Source: Thermodesulfovibrio sp.
Lineage (GTDB): Bacteria > Nitrospirota > Thermodesulfovibrionia > Thermodesulfovibrionales > JdFR-85
NCBI GenBank assembly: GCA_027050975.1
Contig: JALUAR010000048.1
Span: 1 to 5,827 of the forward strand
DNA: 5,827 nucleotides
Reading direction: 5' to 3'
The notes beneath the pieces were generated by a model. That model did not search any database. It saw only the letters and a list, made by a program, of their open reading frames with translations, and had not been told where the DNA came from. The position numbers and the translations under genes are program-made. Below are positions 5,780 to 5,827 of the stretch, one piece after another. Position 1 is the first letter of the stretch. Every line of letters begins with the position of its first letter.

Positions 5780-5827
5780 ATGGAGATACGCGAGATAGTT
5801 CTGAAAAAGGCCCTTGAGGCAAAAGAG
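5780..5827 (+). CDS. Start of an unidentified gene, truncated by the window edge
   Basis: An ATG at 5780 follows GGAGG (5770-5774) at a five-base spacing, and 16 codons are open to the edge, reading MEIREIVLKKALEAKE. The short amphipathic, charged N-terminus is not enough to assign a family. It is divergent from the ASCH gene with a 234-base shared upstream region. Confidence 0.6.
   Translation, partial: MEIREIVLKKALEAKE

Overview
The window looks bacterial: Shine-Dalgarno sequences, a Rho-independent terminator, compact operons and hyp-type hydrogenase maturation genes. A membrane-bound uptake [NiFe]-hydrogenase together with apparent selenocysteine use suggests an anaerobic or microaerophilic H2 oxidiser. 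A Desulfobacterota- or Nitrospirota-like lineage is a guess from gene content only; no phylogenetic marker is present.

Layout. Bases 1-3080 on the + strand hold the structural hydrogenase genes: the 3' part of the small subunit (1-632), the large subunit (692-2401) and a b-type cytochrome subunit (2418-3080), closed by a strong terminator hairpin (3106-3144). The accessory genes follow on the same strand: a hydrogenase maturation endopeptidase (3236-3772) and a HypC chaperone (3819-4061). Facing them on the - strand is a two-gene unit: an ASCH-domain/winged-helix protein (4928-5545) and an M28 metallopeptidase (4075-4924) interrupted by a one-base frameshift. A 234-base AT-rich region (5546-5779) separates this unit from the first 16 codons of a divergent + strand gene at the right edge.

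Main result. The large-subunit reading frame is broken by two UGA codons (869-871 and 878-880). They fall exactly on the two nickel-binding cysteines of the conserved N-terminal RICGVC motif, so the protein would read R-I-U-G-V-U-T. The frame is otherwise intact over 569 codons, and the C-terminal DPCxxC cysteines are encoded normally by TGC. Just downstream, at 896-915, is a hairpin with a GGU apical loop that fits the general description of a bacterial SECIS element and lies at an acceptable distance from both UGAs. The simplest reading is a hydrogenase carrying two selenocysteines (UxxU) in the N-terminal half of the Ni site. This differs from classical [NiFeSe]-hydrogenases, whose single Sec is in the C-terminal motif. 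A naive gene caller would report only a truncated 498-residue protein starting at 905.

How the genes work together. The small subunit carries electrons from the Ni-Fe site through FeS clusters to the membrane cytochrome b and so to quinone. HypC delivers the Fe(CN)2CO unit to the large-subunit precursor. The endopeptidase trims the large subunit's C-terminal 15 residues after nickel insertion. The ASCH/M28 pair has no evident link to the hydrogenase.
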